Shown: positions 24,201 to 37,816 of the stretch, piece by piece
Layout: the number at the start of each line of letters is the position of its first letter
Position numbering within the stretch: the first letter of the stretch is position 1
NCBI GenBank assembly: GCA_038380795.1
Contig: CM076280.1
Location: 11,589,001-11,653,000, forward strand
Reading direction: 5' to 3'
DNA length: 64,000 nucleotides
From: Pyrocephalus nanus
Taxonomy: Eukaryota > Chordata > Aves > Passeriformes > Tyrannidae
Notes under the pieces: generated by a model
The model's database searches: none
The model's input: only the letters and a program-made list of their open reading frames with translations
Told to the model about the DNA's origin: nothing
Program-made: the position numbers and the translations under genes

Positions 24201-27200
24201 AGTTCAGCCGGAAGAAGTGCTGGTGATTTCCTTGGGGACAGGTCCACAGATTACTCCAGGAATGATGTCAGAAAATGAGGTATCCAGACACTGTGACATC
24301 TCAGATATTTTGAACAGTGCAGCCTCTGTCTTCTCAGTAGCAGAACAATGAGGTTGTAACACTTCAGTTTTGGTAATGATTGGAATTAAAATCCTTACTT
24401 TATGTTTCTGAACTTGGGGCTTGTAGCTTTTGAATTTCTCTCGGTTGGGTGTTTTTCTTCCCTCACTTAAGATGCTTAAGAGCAAACCTGAGCTATTTCT
24501 GAGGCTGAAGAAACTGATGCAAGTGCCCTGTCCTCTGGATCAAGGGACACTGGTGAATGACAGAACTGGAGCACCAATCCCAATGTTTTTGGCAGCTCAG
24601 ACTTGAAAGGCAGAGGAGAGGCCCAGCTTGTTGTGCAGGCAGAGCTGTGCTCTCGGTGCCATCAGTGCCTGCAGAGTGTTCTTAGGGCAGGGCTGCAGGT
24701 CCTGCCTTTTCTTTCTCCAGCTGCAGCACAGCTGCTGCTCCCAGATTTGCTGCCTTGCCTGGAGGTTGGGGTTATCTCCTTTGGCAGCCTCGTGGAGCTC
24801 AGTTTCCATGTTACTCTGGTCTGTGGGGTGCTGTGGGAGCTTGGCTCCATTATCAGGACAGGCCTGATGTTCACAGCGTGGTATCTTGCATTGTCCCCAC
24901 GCCCTGACTTGGGAGATTGCTGCCCTTCTTCAGATGGAATGTTAGAAACTTGATTGTGGCACTGACAATACAAAAACGTGCCTCTAATATTTTATTTACT
25001 CTTTAGTTACCTGAGAAAGAGGTGATTTTAAGGAAGTCTTGTTTCTTTCCCCACTCTCCAGGTCTTAAATATGCAGCTTGCAGATGGCGGGCAAGATGTC
25101 CCCATTGACGAAAACAAACTCCATGGTAAACCTGATAAAACCTTGCGCTTTTCCCTCTGCAGTGATAATCTGGAAGGAATATCTGAAGGTGAAGGGCTGC
25201 TTAAGTCTTGAAGAAGTTTTGTTGCTCTGTTTTTTGGTTTTTTTTCCCCTTAACTCTAAAAGAAGGTGTGTTAGATACAGCATCTCATCTTTGCTGTTTT
25301 GAAGGCCATGTAATGTGAGAGCCTGTCTTTTCTCTTAGTTGTTCAGAGGAAAAAGCCTGCAGCTAAATTTTGACCTACAAAGGCATAACCAAGTCTGAGA
25401 ATTGGGAAGAGAAAAACTAAGTATGCTTAGAAAGACAAAACAAAGGGATATTTTTTTTGAAACTTAAATGTAGTACTAGTTATTAAGATAATCTAATTTA
25501 ATTCTTAACTTGGGCTTCTCAAACTTATTTTTCATCTTTTAGTGAACTGTTACATATCTTAGAATAATTTCTGGGCTCTGGACAACTCCTTTTTATGAAC
25601 CTCAGACACAACAAAGCACAGGTGTCTGGGGGATGGGAGAGGTTTGGACAGATCAGTCCTGCATTATTTTGTGTAACTTCCATAATGTAGTTTTTACTCT
25701 CTGTCTCCTCAAAATAAAGAAAACAAATTCACGGGCAAATTAATGGCAAAGACTTTATTGACTGTTTAGTTACAGCAAAGTACAGTAGTGGTGACATTCA
25801 GTATTTTATATAATTTCTTCTAATTTTTCTAGTGAATTGCACCCTGAATTGCTAATGCTGTATATTTAGGCATTAGATTTAGAGTCAAATCTGTTTTCAC
25901 AGGTCCTTCAAACCGCTCCAACTCGGTGTCCTCGCTGGATCTGGAAGGGGAGTCGGTGTCGGAGCTCGGCGCGGGCCCCTCCGGCAGCAACGGCGTGGAG
26001 GCTCTGCAGCTCCTGGAGCACGAGCAAGGCAGGTGCCACTCCTCATACAGCCCGAGGAGCTGGGCATGGCAAAGCCAAGGTCCTGTGCAAAGAGGTTCAA
26101 AATGCACTAGTCCAGGAAGAAAAGAGCAGATGTTTTGCTTTCGTGGTCACTCCTACATTTATTTATGCTTTGGTTTGGTTCCTCCCAGGAAATATTTCTT
26201 GTAGTCTATTGTTAGGAAAAGGAAATCACCTGGAATTTTGAGGCTTAACTCCTTTATAGGGAACTGCTTGTAAAGTTTTGCTTGATACCAAGCTTTTCCC
26301 TTCAGGAGTAGGGAGATCTGGATTGGAGTAGGTTAAAAGCAGTCTTTTCCTACAATGCACTTATCCAGGTTTTCAGTCTGAAGTAACTGGAGAAGCCTTT
26401 CAGAAAGCTGAGAATGTTTCTTTTCCCACAGCCACAACTCAGGATAATCTGGATGACAAGCTCCGTAAGTTTGAAATCCGTGATATGATGGGTTTGACTG
26501 ATGACAGAGACATATCAGAAACCGTGAGCGAAACCTGGAGCACAGATGTCTTGGGAAGCGACTTCGACCCCAACATGGACGAGGACCGGCTGCAGGAGAT
26601 CGCAGGTAACCGGGGGCTGCACTGGAGCGTTCCCGTGCTTCGCTTGCTCCGGGACCGCGAGGCCGCAGAGCCTCCTCCTCCTCCTCCTCCTCCTCCACAG
26701 GCTGTGTCCAGGGATGAAACTGCAGCTTTCCCCTCGGAGGATTTTGTGTGCATGACCTGGATTGTATTCAGTTGCTCATTTCTTTTCAACGTTGTGTTTC
26801 CTGGTGGCTTTACTAAGGACACTTTTCTCTCTAGAGCTGTCTCCAGAGCCCAGCTCTAGCCATATGCTTCGGCTTTACTTTTGCAGGTGCAGCTGCAGAG
26901 AACATGCTAGGCAGCTTGCTGTGTTTGCCAGGTTCAGGATCCGTGTTGCTTGATCCCTGCACAGGTTCAACCATATCAGAAACCACAAGTGAGGCGTGGA
27001 GTGTGGAAGTATTACCAAGTGATTCAGGTCAGAATTGGGCAGTTTTTGCTTTTTTCTTTAGCATGATTCTAAGACTCTTCCAGAGGCATATAATGCAAAA
27101 CAACAGCCTCTTCTTTCTTCAAGAAATTATTGTCCTAGGATTAAGTTGGTGTGTATGAATACTTCCAGGATTAAAAGGACAAGAGGAGACAAGAAGGAAA

Positions 27201-30200
27201 AAGCATTGGGAGAGACTTACTGTTACTTAAGAAATTCTTAAGAGCTGAAGGGGAAGAGAAGGGTTTGCAAAGCAAACTTGCACTTGCTTTCCTTCCCTGT
27301 GATATTGAGTAGGGGCAGTTAGTGAAGATGTGACTGTGTCCTGTTGTGTCTAAGAAATACAACACTTTAAACAGTAAACACTCCTTAGCATTCCTGTGCA
27401 GACAGAGCATTGCTGTCTGTGCAGAGTTCTGCCTTCTGTATCAGAGAATATAAGAAAACTCTTGCTGAAGTGGTTGAGTTACCTTAGAACTGGATACACT
27501 AAATCAACACCCACGCATTCCTTCTGCTTGTGAACTTTAAGGGAGCCTGGCATTGAGGAATGATACTTTCTCTCTCTGCTCTCCATTGTCTCCTTTTTGT
27601 AGAGGCTCCAGACTTAAAACAGGAGGAAAGACTCCAAGAACTGGAGAGCTGTTCTGGGCTGGGCAGCACGTCTGATGACACAGATGTGAGGGAGGTGAGC
27701 TCTCGACCCAGCACTCCAGGACTCAGCGTTGTGTCAGGTGTGTTCAGCTGTCCCTGAAAACACACTGTTCTGTCAGAGCACTCACCCTGCTGCACATGCT
27801 TTAGTTACACATCACTCATAAAGTAACTTCCTGCACTTGTGGGAATTTTCAAAGCAGCAATTCTCTGTTCATCTTAGGGAAGAAATGAAGAAGGCAGCAG
27901 AGTGGTGAATACTCTGTGCTGCAATAGCAGTGGTTGGCAGAGCACCGTCGATTTTGAAGAAACTCCAAACTTTGTGTTTAGCTTTATTATCACAACTTTT
28001 TTTATTTAAGTAAATCAGCATATCTCTAGTTCTTCATTTTCTGACAAGTATGTAACAGAGTAAAGTATCTTTCTAATGCCCCTTGTCAGAGTGTATTCAT
28101 GGCAGTGTTAAAGCTTTTCAAAATGTAGACCAGAAATTGTTATTTTGGGAGCGCAAAAACTCCTGGTGTCTGTAGGTGCTACTGTGAGTTAGCACTTGAT
28201 TACTGCAGCGTTCACCAAACATCTGCACAGCCTCAGGATTTTGCTTCCTCGCTCTCTGAAAGACTATTATGGATGCTTCTTTTGTAAGGTATTAGTGCAA
28301 CTTCTGAAGATATTCCTAACAAGATTGAGGATCTCAGATCTGAATGTAGCTCTGACTTCGGGGGAAAAGATTCTGTGACAAGTCCCGATATGGATGAAAC
28401 AGCCCATGGTAAGTTACTCACCTAGAATCTCTGATAAGCACAAATGACACTTATAGAGTCCTTAAATGTTACAGTTTTTCCATTTTCAAAGTGCTGGTGA
28501 CTAAGCTCAACATTTTCCCTATTTGCCAGCAGTGTATTTGTTTGCCAACTTTAGTGGTTTTCAGTACTAGAGCTTCAGTACTGGATCTAAGATCACCTTT
28601 CCCTAATTTGGTTTGATTACATTGACTGTCCTCTTGCATTTTGGAGTTGGGCCACTCCTGAATATTTCCCCACTATTTGTGATGTGATTCTTTGATCATT
28701 TCCACGAACTACAGAGATCTTTCCATACAAGAATATCTTTACAAATGTTTTGCAGCCCAAATTTTGTAACCTGCTGTGGCTGAGCACTGTTTCTCCAGTG
28801 TCCCTCACGTTGGAGGCAGTTTTGGTACAGCACTAACTTTGTTCTCTCTGTATTTCAGGAGCCAGTCATTTGACATCTCCTCCTTCTCAGACAGATTCTT
28901 TGCTTGCATTGTTTGACCCTCTGTCCTCAAATGAGGGTGAGTTGTAAAGAGTAAGCTTTTTTTATTTTTAAAAATAGGCATTTTCAATGCTTCTGTGTAA
29001 ATACCACGTAATTTAGAAGAATCTTAAATGTGTGTGGCTTCTTTTATGCTTATGACCACAGGAGTGTCAGCTGTAGTAAGGCCTAAAGTGCACTATGCAA
29101 GACCCTCCCATCCACCTCCAGATCCGCCCATTTTGGAAGGAGCCGTGGGAGGAAACGAGGCCCGACTGCCAAACTTTGGGTCTCACGCTCTAATTCCAAC
29201 TGACCTGGAAGCCTTCAAGCAGAGGCATTCCTACCCGGAGAGGCTGGTGCGCAGCAGGAGTTCAGACATCGTGTCGTCGGTGCGGAGGCCCATGAGCGAT
29301 CCCGGCTGGAACAGGCGTCCTGGGAACGAGGAGCGGGAGCTGCCCATGGCCACGGGCAGTGCTGGAGCAGCTGTGCTGGCAGCCACGTCCCAGTCATCCT
29401 CCTCATCTCCCAGCAAGGACTCCTCCAGGGGAGAGGTGAGGCTTCTGTTTGTCATTTCAGTGTTGTCTGTCGTGCCCACTTTAACTAAGCATCCATGCCA
29501 GAGAGTTGGTATTAAATGTGTTTAGCCACGGAATGACAGCACACCGTTGTTACCCTTTAAACATTGCCCAGTCGTGTTTTATAAGCTAAAGATGCAGATG
29601 TCCAGAGTGGCTTAAATGGAGCTGGCTTCTCTTAAATTTACTGGATGAGCTTTATTGGATTTGGTGGCTCTTCAGAAATAAATTCATTGGAATGTTAAAC
29701 TGCTGCAGCAGCCTGAGAAGTAATTTTCTTTAAAAAAAAGAAAAAAGTGAAATGTAAGGTTCTTCATGACTTTGGGTTTGCAGTTGCAGGCTGTCCTCTT
29801 CAGGAGGGATATTTCTGACTTAATCTGCTCCCTGTGCTCTGCTGTAGTTCTGTTTTTACAGTCAGTGTAGCAGAGCCTGATGTGGAGAAATTCTCTCTTT
29901 ACACTTGATTTGGTAAATGCTCAAATGTAGACTCTGCCCTTCTGCAGATTGAGGAACGAAAAGACAGCGATGATGAGAAGTCTGACAGGAACAAGCCCTG
30001 GTGGAGGAAACGTTTTGCGTCTGCCATGCCCAAAGGTGGGGTCACGTCTGTCGGGTTTTGGTCCTTCAGTCAGAGTGCACACTGCCTTTGTTATATCTTT
30101 AGTCACTTTAATGGCTAAACTAAAGTATAAATAAATATGTAAATAAAAATAGGAAGCTACCTGACCCCTTGGATAGTAGTTCTCTAGAGTGTATTGTACC

Positions 30201-33200
30201 TGGAAGGCAAAACTGTTCTGCCTGGGTGTCTGGTAGAGGTGGAGCTTCCTGCAAATGATGGCAGTGCAGTTCTGCTCCACCCCGTGGATAAGCTTATGCT
30301 TTCACTGAAGTTTATTTGATGAAAATCTTCTGCATTAGCCACTTGCTTAAAGTTTCTCCAATTTGGCCATCATCTCAGAATAGTCTTTGATGAGGTACCT
30401 TGCATTTTCAGCTCCTATTCCATTTAGAAAGAAAGAAAAACAAGAAAAAGACAAAGATGACATGGTGCCTGACAGATACGCAACACTTCAAGGTATGTGA
30501 ATAATATCATCATAGTAATTTTCTCTCAGAACATGCCTTCTGGAGTTCCAGAGTGCCCACCAGGTAGCTGTTGACAGACAAGTATGTGCTGCTGTAGTTA
30601 ATGTTCACAACTGGCATTTTGAATAAGAAAATGGATAAAGACTTCTTGACTTGAAGACTGTTTTTAAGTTGTCAGGCGTCTGTCAGTGCAGATAGTGGAA
30701 TCTCAAGTCCTCACTTTTTACCCCCCTACCATTACAGAGCTCACATCCTTGTCACAGCTGAGCTGTAAGGATGGCTGCACACACAGTCCTGTAATAGTTA
30801 CTTAAGTGCTAAATTAAACATGATTTCAACCTGGGTGTTTCATTTTCTGTTTGCCTAATCATTTCTAGAAGTCTTCAAATGTCCCAGAACCATTTGTGTA
30901 TGCAGTATAAGTGTGCTGAGGATCTGCTCAGGATCTGGCTTTTCATGTTCCCTTTCATTGTACTGTTTTTTTTCTGGTTTGCTTCAGACTTTATAAATAC
31001 ATTTGAATTGAGGCTTCATGGAATACAAGCAGCTCTTTGTTTGATGTGGCTAAAAACAGAATCCAAGTGTGTAGGTCTGAGTTTTTGTATTTGCTTTCAG
31101 TTGGCACACCACCAGGGTGACTCCTGTTGTTTTTTGTGGTCCTTTCAGATGATCCCAGCCCAAGGCTCAGTGCACAGGCACAAGCTGCTGAGGACATTCT
31201 GGACAAATACAGGAATGCAATCAAGAGAACCAGTCCCAGTGAAGGAGCCATAGTGAACTATGACAGTGCAGGTGAGAGCCTGGCTTTTGGAATCATCACC
31301 AACATAGTTTCTCCTCCTTAAAGATAAAACCACTTCAGTATTTAGACCAACGTTAGCATTACCAGCCAAACAATGTGAACTCTAAACCAGGAATGTTTTG
31401 TCAAATAATCTGTGGGACAGTCCCACAGAGGCTGGGAATTAAATCAGTATTCCCAAGGACTCCTCTTCCATATTGGCATTGCCATGTTGGCTGGTTATTG
31501 ATAGCACATCTCCTACCAGTTTTTAATTTTCTTTTGTTTTAAGGGGTACTGCAGAAGTATATTGCCTTACAAAACTGATGCTGTTTTTTCTTAGCAACTT
31601 GTAGATTGCATATTTTGATATGCTTTTCTCACTTATCCAAAATAAGCCGGTTTATTTCCTGTCTTCATTTTCCACCTGACCTTAGAATAACAAGCGGAAA
31701 ATTAGTCTGGTTTCTTCTTCTGGCTCTTCCAGTGTAATGTTTCTCTTTCTCCACAGAGGCTCTTGGGGATGGTGAGAGCATGCACGACTCCCCGCGGGAT
31801 GAGGCGCTGCAGAACATGTCTGCAGACGATCTGCCAGACTCTGCGAGTCAAGTAGCACAGCCACAGAGTTCTGCTTTCTCCTACAGGTAAATACATTTGC
31901 AGGTTTCGTCTTACCCACAAAGCAGAATTAAAAGCTGAACCTGTGAGTTTGGTTCCCACGAGAATCTTGATATGGATCAGTTGTAAAGTTTGATGTACTT
32001 TTAGTTCTAAGCATCTAAAACTGTGTTGTGTTTCCACTGATGAAGGAAGGATGTTGTAACCTGAGAGGACAGAGCAATTCAGTGTTTAGGAAAATTCCCT
32101 TGAAAATGGTCTGGGTGCTATATCAAAAGAACTGATATTCTAAAGTCTTGGCAATTTTGGTATATTAAAATGATGTTAAATAACTTCTAGGCAGTATGAA
32201 ATAAAAAAGAAAGTAAGAACTTCTTGTTGAAGAAGCAGGCCTCGCAGCAACTGTGTTAAGAAAATATTTTTCCTCTTTAAGGGATGCAAAGAAGAAATTG
32301 AGATTGGCTCTTTGTTCAGCAGATTCTGTTGCCTTCCCGATGTTGACACACTCAACACGGAATGGTCTCCCCGACCACACAGACCCCGAAGGTAAAGGTT
32401 CTTTGTACTGTGTGTCTCTTGTTGTCCCCCATCTAATGGCACTTGTGCTGCACCATTTGTGGTCACTTCTCTTTGCTATAGACTTGAAAGGCACAGGCTG
32501 CCTCTTGTCCCCAGAATGTTTCCGTTCTTGCTTCACAAACCTGCCATCTAAATCTGATCTGATTTTTTTTTAATGAAGTACCACAGATGTAGTGCAGGTG
32601 GAGCCTGAAGCTGTAGAATAGACTCCCAAAATATATGTGCTGTTGGGAATTGTGCTACACAAATGACTTAAGTAGTCTTTACGTTGATTTACTATAAATG
32701 TGTTGTGTTGTGTCCCTCCATTTATTCTATGTTTATTTGCAGACAGGTGAATTTTAATTTATTACCTTATCTGGTCCACTTCATGTTTCAGAAAGATTCT
32801 AAATACTAGATAAGATCGTGATATGAAAACTTATCCCCTGATATCTGGAAAATTCAAGAAAGCTTATTAAACTGTTCTAAAATAACATTTATTGCCTCAT
32901 GTACAGAAAGTTTGTTTTAAATCATAAACTGTTTTTGAATATGGGAAATTTTAATTTTCATCATTCATCGTTTCTTTTCCTTAACGATTTTTCTTTGTTC
33001 TTTATTAGATAATGAAATTGTGTGCTTCTTGAAAGTTCAGCTGGCCGAAGCCATCAACCTGCAGGACAAGAACCTGATGGCGCAGCTGCAGGAGACGATG
33101 CGCTGCGTGAGCCGCTTCGACAACAGGACCTGCCGGAAGCTGCTGGCCTCCATTGCAGAGGACTATAGGTAGCTTGATCTTTAATAACAGCATCCCAAAT

Positions 33201-36200
33201 TCATATTTTTATTCACTAGCAGATTGGGAACATCCCTTTTGTTTTAAATTGTACTGCAGCAAACCAGGTTATTACACCTCTGCTCCCCCCCCAAAACAGT
33301 GAAATTGTCTCACCTGTCTGTGAATGGCTTAAAAAAGCTTGGGCCTTAAGTTGTTCCAGGTAGTAATAAACTCAGGTTAAATCAATTTGTGGGGAGTATT
33401 CATCTATAACACACACAAAATGCAGTTTGGAACTTGCTTTAGTGTGGCATTCTTGAGTGCTGCCAGGGCAGTGAACTCACAGAAATCTGTGTGAGGTGAA
33501 CTTCCAAAGTCACACATTGTTTTGTTTTATAAACAACAGGTTGAAGACTCCTCCTGCACTACAGCTTAGCAGTTTGTAAAGCTATTAGCCTCTGTTACCA
33601 ATCTGATGCAGAGCCCTCTTTATTTTAGGAAAAGAGCTCCATATATCGCTTACCTAACTCGCTGTCGCCAAGGCCTGCAGACGACACAAGCACACCTGGA
33701 AAGGCTCTTGCAGAGAGTTCTACGAGATAAAGAAGTGGCCAACAGATACTTCACTACAGTATGTGTGAGGTTACTGCTGGAGAGCAAAGAAAAGAAAATA
33801 AGGGAATTTATTCAAGGTAAGATTAATGCAGACTGGAGTGTTTATATTCCTTCTTATTTAGATGCTGGCTTGGGTTAATGTTTTAAAATGCAACTTTTGG
33901 TCTGAGGAGAAGATTCTTAAAATGATTTTAATTTCAACTGGTGAATTAATGGCTCAAATAGATTACTGTGACTTTGCTATATGTTGTGGCAGCTAAGCCA
34001 TGGTAACTGTCTGCATTTTTCATGGGCTGAGAGAATGAAGGTAATTTGACCTTGCTTGGTCTAAGAAGTTATGCTAAATCATGTTATCTAATACCATGGA
34101 AGAAGCATGAATACTATTAATTATTTTAGATCTACTGATAAATGGTAAATGAAGTTGCAGCATTCAGTTCTTAGTCTAGAACCTGTGGGTGCATCTTAGA
34201 AGGTATGGGGGATTAGTAGTAGCATGAACCAAATGAATCAAAGATTTAATAATACCATGGCATAAGGGACAGCACCACCAGGAAGACAACTCTCTAAACA
34301 GAACCACTTACACCAAACTAGTTCTATGCTCTCTAGGCACAGATGTGACTTAAAGGAGCACATAAGGAATTTGGAGTCAGTTCTTGCTCCTGGAGCATTT
34401 GGGTGCTGCATATTAAATGTGCCTGAATAGGCTGGAATTAATATGAGATCTTGCATTTGCTGGGATGAGAGTATTTGTAGTAAGATTCGGAGACCCAGGA
34501 AGGAGTTAAAGCCCTTTCACTGGACAGAAAGGAGACAGCTATTTCTGGATGATCTAAAAGAGCCACTGGCAGCCGTGGCATTGAGGCTGCTGGCAGATGT
34601 GAGTGGCAGCTGTCTCTGGGGCAGGGTGCTGTAAATATGAAGCTGATGAATGGGCAGTGAGTTGGTCATGCTGCATTTGCTGGGCTGATGGCTCAGTCTG
34701 TGTTTTGTACATAAACATGAATATTGCATCTATGTGTACTTAATAAAGGTGGTGGGAAATGGGGCACGTGGGTTTTCATATCTGCCCCAGCTCCCCCTTC
34801 AGCATCTGACAGCTTTGTGTGTGCTGGTTCCTGCCAGTGCCTGTCCCAGGGATTGCTGTGGGTGGCTGGGAAGAGGCCTAAGAACTGGTGCTGCAGAGGG
34901 AGCAATTAACACAGTATTGAGTATTTTGACCATAAGCTTTACTAAATATGTTCTGTATGCTTTTCCTCTAATGCCTCCATTTATTTCAAGTGTTTCTGCT
35001 TGTATTTCCCTTACTGGGATGTGGGCAAAACAGCCTCACTGCTGGCTGGCAGGAAGTCTGAAAGAGATTCTGGGCTCTTCTTGCCAGAAAACACTATCAG
35101 AATTTATATGTTTTACTTAAGTGAATGTTCTTTCTCTCCTTACCTTGTGTCAGATTTCCAGAAGCTCACAGCAGCAGATGATAAAACAGCCCAAGTTGAG
35201 GATTTCCTTCAGTTCCTGTACGGGGCTATGGCTCAGGATGCCATATGGCAGAATGCCAGTGAGGAACAGCTTCAGGATGCACAATTAGCCATCGAGCGCA
35301 GTGTGATGAATCGCATCTTCAAACTTGCCTTCTACCCTAATCAGGATGGAGATATTCTGCGTGACCAGTAAGTTAATGCCATTCCGAGGACTTGGTTTCT
35401 CTTTCGCAGTTGCTGCAGATGGAAGCTCTGTGCCCTTCCTGGGACAGACTTGTCTTTGTCAGCCAGGCCACACAAACTCATATTTCTGTTCAGAACACTT
35501 TGTAAAAGACCGAGGAAATGTTTTAGCACCGTTTGCAACAAACTGCTAGAACAGAATGAAGTTGTAAATGTAATGACTTGGGATACAGTCGGGTCTGCAA
35601 GTGTGTGTGCTGAGAGAATGATCAAAATCTGCCTCAGGACTCGGTCCATTTCCTGGTTTGGTGCAGTATTTTCCACGCATTTGGGGTTTTTGTAGCTCTA
35701 AGAGCTACTTGGTTGTACAGCACAATCCTCTGCACCCTCACTGACCTGGTATCCATCAGCTGTAGGGCCACCATGACTGTGTACATTCCTGAAGATATCC
35801 CTTGTAGGATCAAATTTAAAACGAGTGGGAAGCCCCAGGGGACTGCAGGCTGGCTGCTGCTTGCTTTTCACTCATGTTTTTTGTGTTTTCAGGGTCCTTC
35901 ACGAGCACATACAGAGGTTATCCAAAGTAGTGACTGCAAACCACAAGGCCCTTCAGATACCCGAGGTAAAAACTCCTTTCCTTCACTTCTGTATGTGTGT
36001 CAGGGTGCTTGGTTTTGATTATGTTTGGGATGGGGAGAGGATTGTTCTGTTTTTCACTTAGAAGTGTTGCTTTTCTGTCCATGACAGCTGAAATATCCTG
36101 CAGGAAAAAAACATGCTCTGCCCATGCCTTAGTGTCTTCCCTTGACTGATACTTCTAAATTACTTTTTTTTTTCTCATTTTGCCACTTCTGTCTTGATAG

Positions 36201-37816
36201 CAAGATTTAAGAACCAATGCTATACTGCACTAAGATGCAGTACCTTTCTGATAATTTGCTTCAAAAGAGAAGATTTGAATCCTTTACGCTTCTGATGTGA
36301 TTCCCCTGCCATGGCTGTGGTTTATGGCTGTCAAGTTAACTTTCTGAACCAGCCAGAACTAACAAACCCTTGCAGCTCTGTGAATTTACCCAGTGCTTCC
36401 TCTTTTCTCGTGTTAGTAGGATAACTAATAGCAGGTTGGTAGGCTCAAGGAGTCTGTCAGGGCTGGATGTCTGCAGCTGCCTCAACCTGTGCCAGGGCCT
36501 CCCCACCCTCACAGGGAGGAATTTCTTCCATGAATCCAACCTCCATCTGCCCTCTTTCAGTTTGAACTCATCTTGCCTTAAAGCTTCCCTTTTCCCCAGA
36601 GCCTGGGAGTCTCTGGTGCTGTGGTGCACAGCAGTAGCTTGGACAGACAAGAACTGGCAGCGTGTTGGTCTTTCTGCAGGTGTATCTCCGGGAGGCACCG
36701 TGGCCATCGGCACAGTCCGAAATCCGCACGATAAGTGCTTACAAAACCCCCCGAGACAAGGTGCAGTGTATCCTGAGGATGTGCTCCACCATCATGAACC
36801 TGCTCAGCCTGGCCAACGAGGACTCAGTACCGGGGGCGGATGATTTTGTTCCTGTTTTGGTTTTTGTCCTCATAAAGGTGAGTTCTTTTGCAGAGGTCAC
36901 AAACCCCAGCTAATTCTTGTCATTAACAAGCACATTTAGGAGGAGAGGTAATCCCTGTGGGTAATGGGGAGCATGCCAGGCTCAAACCCACATCTGATTC
37001 AGCAGGTTGGAATGGGAATCACAAACATGGTCACAGTTACCATTTTTGAATCCAAGCAAACTTAGCATTTGGAACCAAGGAAATTGGGGTGCAGATTTTG
37101 TGTGTGGGGTGGAGTTTGTTTGAGAAATGTCCACCAGCATCTGCCATTGGTGCCTGCTTCGTGCTGTCCTCTCAGGAACAAGATCCACATGAGGACTGAC
37201 TTGTGTTGTGTTGCTGGTCTTTTTGACATGAGTGGAGAATGGTCTGTCTCGTGGCAGACACTAAAACAACAGGCTCTGCATGTGTTGAGGTCCTGATGAC
37301 CTTCATAGACTCTGCCAGTGTTCCCCTTCTTTCTCTTGGCCTGCTAGTCACTCTTCCTTGATGGAAAAAGGCTCCTTTCATCAATCCTGATGTCTTTTGA
37401 GCATGTGAGGTGGGGCTGGTCAGGATGAGCAGTGCCTGCCCTGGAGATGGGGCTGGTCAGGATGAGCAGTGCCTGCCCTGGAGATGGGGCTGGTCAGGAT
37501 GAGCAGTGCCTGCCCTGGAGATGGGGCTGGTCAGGATGAGCAGTGCCTGCCCTGGAGATAAGTTACCTATCAGGATCACTGCACAAAGGGAGTTGTGGTT
37601 CTTGCTGTATCCTGCAGTGTTTGGTGTTGAGCTTTGCAAACAAACTGTGAGTATCTCTCTCTTCTCCTCCCCCAGGCAAACCCCCCTTGCCTGCTGTCCA
37701 CCGTGCAGTACATCAGCAGTTTCTATGCCAACTGTTTGTCTGGAGAGGAGTCGTACTGGTGGATGCAGTTCACGGCAGCCGTGGAGTTCATCAAAACCAT
37801 CGATGATCGCAAGTAA
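18208..37816 (+). CDS. GAPVD1: GTPase-activating protein and VPS9 domains 1
   Basis: GAPVD1 (GAPex-5/RME-6) has an N-terminal RasGAP domain and a C-terminal VPS9 Rab5-family exchange domain, and acts in endocytosis and GLUT4 traffic. Coding exons: 18208-18392, 18743-19586, 20745-20831, 21874-22008, 22119-22308, 24119-24279, 25062-25188, 25903-26028, 26432-26605, 26887-27027, 27603-27737, 28289-28408, 28859-28936, 29062-29435, 29948-30035, 30412-30492, 31149-31271, 31757-31886, 32282-32391, 33009-33168, 33629-33816, 35154-35367, 35893-35965, 36680-36877, 37676-37816. The 4,383 nt give 1,460 aa. The start [13 protein letters not shown] is 30 nt after an acceptor in a good Kozak context (CACCATGG). 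The RasGAP motif [10 protein letters not shown] lies near residue 320. The middle is Ser-rich and acidic, with a basic PWWRKRF patch. The VPS9 end has [15 protein letters not shown] and [10 protein letters not shown], finishing KTIDDRK. One intron uses a GC donor; an 81-nt cassette exon is listed separately. Confidence 0.97.
21115..21345 (+). mobile_element. CR1 LINE 3' fragment
   Basis: The first part resembles the avian CR1 3' region (GTGTTCAAGACCAGGTTGG, then GTGTCCCTGGCCATGGCAG). After about 90 bp that includes a long T run, CR1-like TGGGTCCCTTCCAACTCAG resumes near 21308. It is a short diverged 5'-truncated copy in GAPVD1 intron 4. Confidence 0.75.
23230..23310 (+). CDS. GAPVD1: GAPVD1 81-nt cassette exon (candidate)
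   Basis: It sits between the exons ending at 22308 and starting at 24119. A pyrimidine tract and CCAG precede 23230, and TTTTG/GTGGGTAA follows at 23310. Phase is 1 at both ends, matching the flanking junction, so inclusion adds 27 residues without a frame change (about 1,487 aa). The peptide starts [17 protein letters not shown] and ends with TLVTPF. I recall mammalian isoforms differing by a similar block at this place, but cannot check. Confidence 0.75.
26029..26431 (+). other. GAPVD1: GC-AG intron of GAPVD1
   Basis: The exon ends GAGCAAG at 26028 and the intron opens GCAGGT. Using the nearby GT at 26033 would shift the frame against the next exon, while the GC donor gives [13 protein letters not shown], the family sequence. 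The acceptor is CCCACAG at 26431. Confidence 0.85.
26671..26696 (+). repeat. (CCT)n microsatellite
   Basis: Eight CCT triplets plus CC, about 65 bp inside the intron after the exon ending at 26605. Read through, it would encode polyproline, but it lies past a good donor. Confidence 0.9.
36455..36595 (-). mobile_element. CR1 LINE fragment (minus)
   Basis: The plus strand reads as reversed CR1: GCTGCCTCAACCTGTGCCAG, then CCCCACCCTCACAGGGAGG, then AATTTCTTCC and CCCTCTTTCAGTTTGAA. It is a diverged copy in the GAPVD1 intron just upstream of the exon starting at 36680. Confidence 0.75.
37412..37559 (+). repeat. 37-bp minisatellite, 4 identical copies
   Basis: Exactly four identical 37-bp units (148 bp) beginning GGGGCTGGTCAGGATGAGC and ending CCTGGAGAT. 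They lie 116 bp upstream of the last GAPVD1 exon. Identity across copies suggests recent expansion. Confidence 0.95.

Noticed and set aside
26485..26859. Frame extending a GAPVD1 exon into a polyproline stretch
   Set aside because: It reads past a clean GTAAC donor at 26606 into the (CCT)n microsatellite. The next exon at 26887 restores the family sequence.
34200..34700. Possible old LTR-like segment in a GAPVD1 intron
   Set aside because: The composition looked different, but I could find neither terminal repeats nor a recognisable family motif.
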